A program made the translations under genes and the position numbers. A stretch of DNA of 11,298 bases. Source: a bacterium. GTDB lineage: Bacteria > JAMOTN01. Below, piece by piece: positions 9,811 to 11,298 of this stretch. The stretch lies in contig JAMOTN010000080.1 of assembly GCA_027062325.1 (NCBI GenBank), positions 1 to 11,298 of the forward strand, in the 5' to 3' direction. The notes beneath the pieces are model-generated. The model was not told the origin of the DNA. It saw only the letters and a list, made by a program, of their open reading frames with translations, and did no database searches. The first letter of the stretch is position 1. Each line of letters starts with the position of its first letter.

Positions 9811-10767
9811 ATGGCGCGGGCACGGACGAAGCGGAAGACAGCGTCGGGTGGAAGTCTTGATCTTTTGAAAGCTATAAAATTTGAATTTCCGTTGCCTGCG
9901 TGTTTTGTGTGTTCTGATGACGTAAAGGGTTTTTTAATGGAATGGTTCCGATTGCACAAGAAGGTGAAAGTGGTATCAGAGCCTTATGAGGTTGGAGGCA
10001 GAATGGGATTGTTCGCCGTTGCTTACGATTTGTACATACTTGAAGGTGTTAAAAAGGTAAAGAAAAATGAGAATGTACTACTGGGGAAAAATGCTGTAGT
10101 ATTTGCTAGTTCTGCTAAACTTGAAAAGATACCAGTATTTAGGATATGGGATCCTGTGGATGAGGTTAAGAGAAAGGTCTACGCTTACATTTTGAAAAGA
10201 TTTGGTTTTTCATCTGAAATAGCAGAAGAATTACTTCACGCTTCTCCACTTGAGGTTCTGACTGTTGCTAAGTCTTCTGAAGGATTGGGAGATGAGGAAC
10301 TGCTTGCTTTGTTAGAGACTAATCAGGATGAGTTGTTAGAGGTTATAAGGATGCTTTACTCGGTTGATACTTTAAAGAAAATTCCTTTGAGAAAAAAGTT
10401 TAATGCACCTGTTTATGTCGAAAGTTGGATTACTAAGAATACGGTTGCAGCAGTTATGAATATGGCTTTGTTAGGAAAGGGTGTTTCATATACACAGAAT
10501 GATTTAATTAATTACTGGAAGATCGGGGGAGAAAACAGTTTTAAAGTGCTGCGATTAAAGTCATCGTTAAGAAGTAAAATAAAGTTGGAATATAGTACGG
10601 TTCACAGTCAGATACCTTTTCTGATGGCTATCGAGAAGTTGGGAGCAAAGAAGTTGATAGATATGGCACTGATTTTGCAAAAAAGGGCTCGTCTTGGAAA
10701 TTTTGAATTGGTATTCAATAAGTGGCTATTGGAGATTTTGAATGCTATAAGGGATTTTGTGGGTTAA
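9811..10767 (+). CDS. Uncharacterised protein, possibly a divergent DNA polymerase III delta subunit
   Basis: I do not recognise this 318-residue soluble protein with confidence. It opens with a basic tail (MARARTKRKTASGGS), then alternating strands and helices, then a mostly helical C-terminal half. Length, the VVFASSAKLEKIPVFRIWDP stretch, which could be the strand and following linker of an ATPase-like N-terminal half, and the final LQKRARLGNFELVFNKWLLEIL, which resembles the last helices of HolA-type clamp-loader delta subunits, suggest a remote HolA relative. There is no Walker A motif, as in delta. This is a weak, pattern-based guess. The ATG is preceded by GTGAGGAG at 8 bases. The first 14 codons are GC-rich with three CGG codons, unlike the AGA/AGG-rich remainder. 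It lies between rny and gatA, which gives no functional hint. Confidence 0.8.
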   Translation: MARARTKRKTASGGSLDLLKAIKFEFPLPACFVCSDDVKGFLMEWFRLHKKVKVVSEPYEVGGRMGLFAVAYDLYILEGVKKVKKNENVLLGKNAVVFASSAKLEKIPVFRIWDPVDEVKRKVYAYILKRFGFSSEIAEELLHASPLEVLTVAKSSEGLGDEELLALLETNQDELLEVIRMLYSVDTLKKIPLRKKFNAPVYVESWITKNTVAAVMNMALLGKGVSYTQNDLINYWKIGGENSFKVLRLKSSLRSKIKLEYSTVHSQIPFLMAIEKLGAKKLIDMALILQKRARLGNFELVFNKWLLEILNAIRDFVG

Positions 10768-10819
10768 GATGTGCTTGTGATGGGGTGTGGAGTTTGAACT
10801 GAACACAAAGGTTTATAAA

Positions 10820-10826
10820 AGGGGTG
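10820..10826 (+). promoter_or_regulatory. Ribosome binding site deciding the gatA start
   Basis: AGGGGTG lies 6 bases before GTG 10833. The next in-frame candidate, ATG 10851, has no site upstream, so GTG is preferred. Confidence 0.5.
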
Positions 10827-10832
10827 TCTGAA

Positions 10833-11298
10833 GTGAAAAAGTTATTTACTATGAAAAGGGATGAGTTGGTTCGACTTCTTGAGAGGATGAGAGAGCATAA
10901 CAATAAATACAACTTATATACTCATGTTTTGACAGAGGATGAACTAGAAAGAGAGATAGAGAGAACTTATAAAGAAACAGGAAAAGAAGAATTCATACCG
11001 CTTGTGGTCAAAGATAACATATCTGTTGCGGATTTACCGTTGACTTGTGCGAGTGGTATTTTGAAAAACTTTGTAGCTACTTACGATGCTACAGTTATTA
11101 GAAAACTAAGAAAACGTGGTTTTGTTGTGGTGGCTAAGGCAAATATGGATGAGTTTGCTATGGGATCTACCAGTGAGCACTCTGTGTTTGGTAGGGTTAA
11201 GAATCCCATTGATCCTGATAAGGTGCCGGGTGGTTCAAGTGGCGGGAGTGCAGCAAGTGTAGCTCTTGGGGATGTGCAAGTAGCATTGGGATCAGATA
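10833..11298 (+). CDS. gatA: Aspartyl/glutamyl-tRNA amidotransferase subunit A (5' part, cut by window end)
   Basis: GatA is the amidase subunit of GatCAB, which releases ammonia from glutamine and amidates Glu-tRNA-Gln or Asp-tRNA-Asn. The visible 155 codons hold the catalytic lysine K60 in VVKDNIS, the family block TCASGIL, DATVIRKLRKRGF, ANMDEFAMGSTSEHS, and the glycine/serine-rich amidase signature VPGGSSGGSAASVA (131-144) with its cis-serine. The window ends at GSD, just before the expected TGGS nucleophile, so the catalytic triad cannot be fully confirmed. The N-terminal part before the lysine is about 20 residues shorter than in firmicute GatA and similar to Thermotoga GatA. The start is GTG 10833, 65 bases after the preceding gene. 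No gatC or gatB is visible here. Confidence 0.95.
   Translation, partial: MKKLFTMKRDELVRLLERMREHNNKYNLYTHVLTEDELEREIERTYKETGKEEFIPLVVKDNISVADLPLTCASGILKNFVATYDATVIRKLRKRGFVVVAKANMDEFAMGSTSEHSVFGRVKNPIDPDKVPGGSSGGSAASVALGDVQVALGSD

Noticed and set aside
9811-9852. Resemblance of the MARARTKRKTASGG tail to the histone H3 N-terminal tail.
   Set aside because: The similarity is a short low-complexity basic stretch attached to an unrelated globular protein. There is no histone fold, so it is coincidence.
10794-10819. TTGAAC and TATAAA as a promoter for gatA.
   Set aside because: The spacer is only 14 bases and the start would fall within or next to the ribosome site, leaving almost no leader.

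Overview
The window is a low-GC (about 40 % by eye), gene-dense bacterial chromosome segment made almost entirely of core genes. No insertion sequence, CRISPR array, tRNA or rRNA is visible. The SerRS and GatA stretches read most like those of Thermotogota and other deep-branching thermophiles. A tungsten-type aldehyde:ferredoxin oxidoreductase points to an anaerobe, probably thermophilic. The lineage is an inference and I cannot name a species.

Layout: the left third (1-3570) is on the minus strand. A four-cluster ferredoxin and an AOR-family oxidoreductase form a tight pair, followed by enolase. From about 3570 rightward everything is on the plus strand: a BcrC-type PAP2 phosphatase, then ribosomal proteins L13 and S9 (rplM-rpsI) behind a strong consensus promoter and ended by a hairpin terminator. 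After these come serS, psd, pssA, rny, an unrecognised 318-residue protein with faint resemblance to the DNA polymerase III delta subunit, and the first 155 codons of gatA, cut by the window edge. From serS to gatA the gaps run from a small overlap to 65 bases with no terminator visible, so one long transcription unit is plausible.

How the genes fit together: PssA makes phosphatidylserine from CDP-diacylglycerol and serine, and Psd decarboxylates it to phosphatidylethanolamine. The PAP2 enzyme probably recycles undecaprenyl pyrophosphate for wall synthesis. L13, S9, SerRS and GatA serve translation, and RNase Y starts mRNA decay. Enolase serves glycolysis. The ferredoxin/AOR pair oxidises an unknown aldehyde and passes electrons to a ferredoxin-like carrier.

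I do not see a clear new multi-gene system. The points most worth checking are a Psd whose self-cleavage site reads Ser-Ser instead of Gly-Ser, an insertion of about 30 residues in the SerRS N-terminal domain, the ferredoxin/AOR pair beside enolase, a 16-bp perfect palindrome at the predicted start of the rplM-rpsI transcript, and the unrecognised protein with its GC-rich, arginine-rich first codons.
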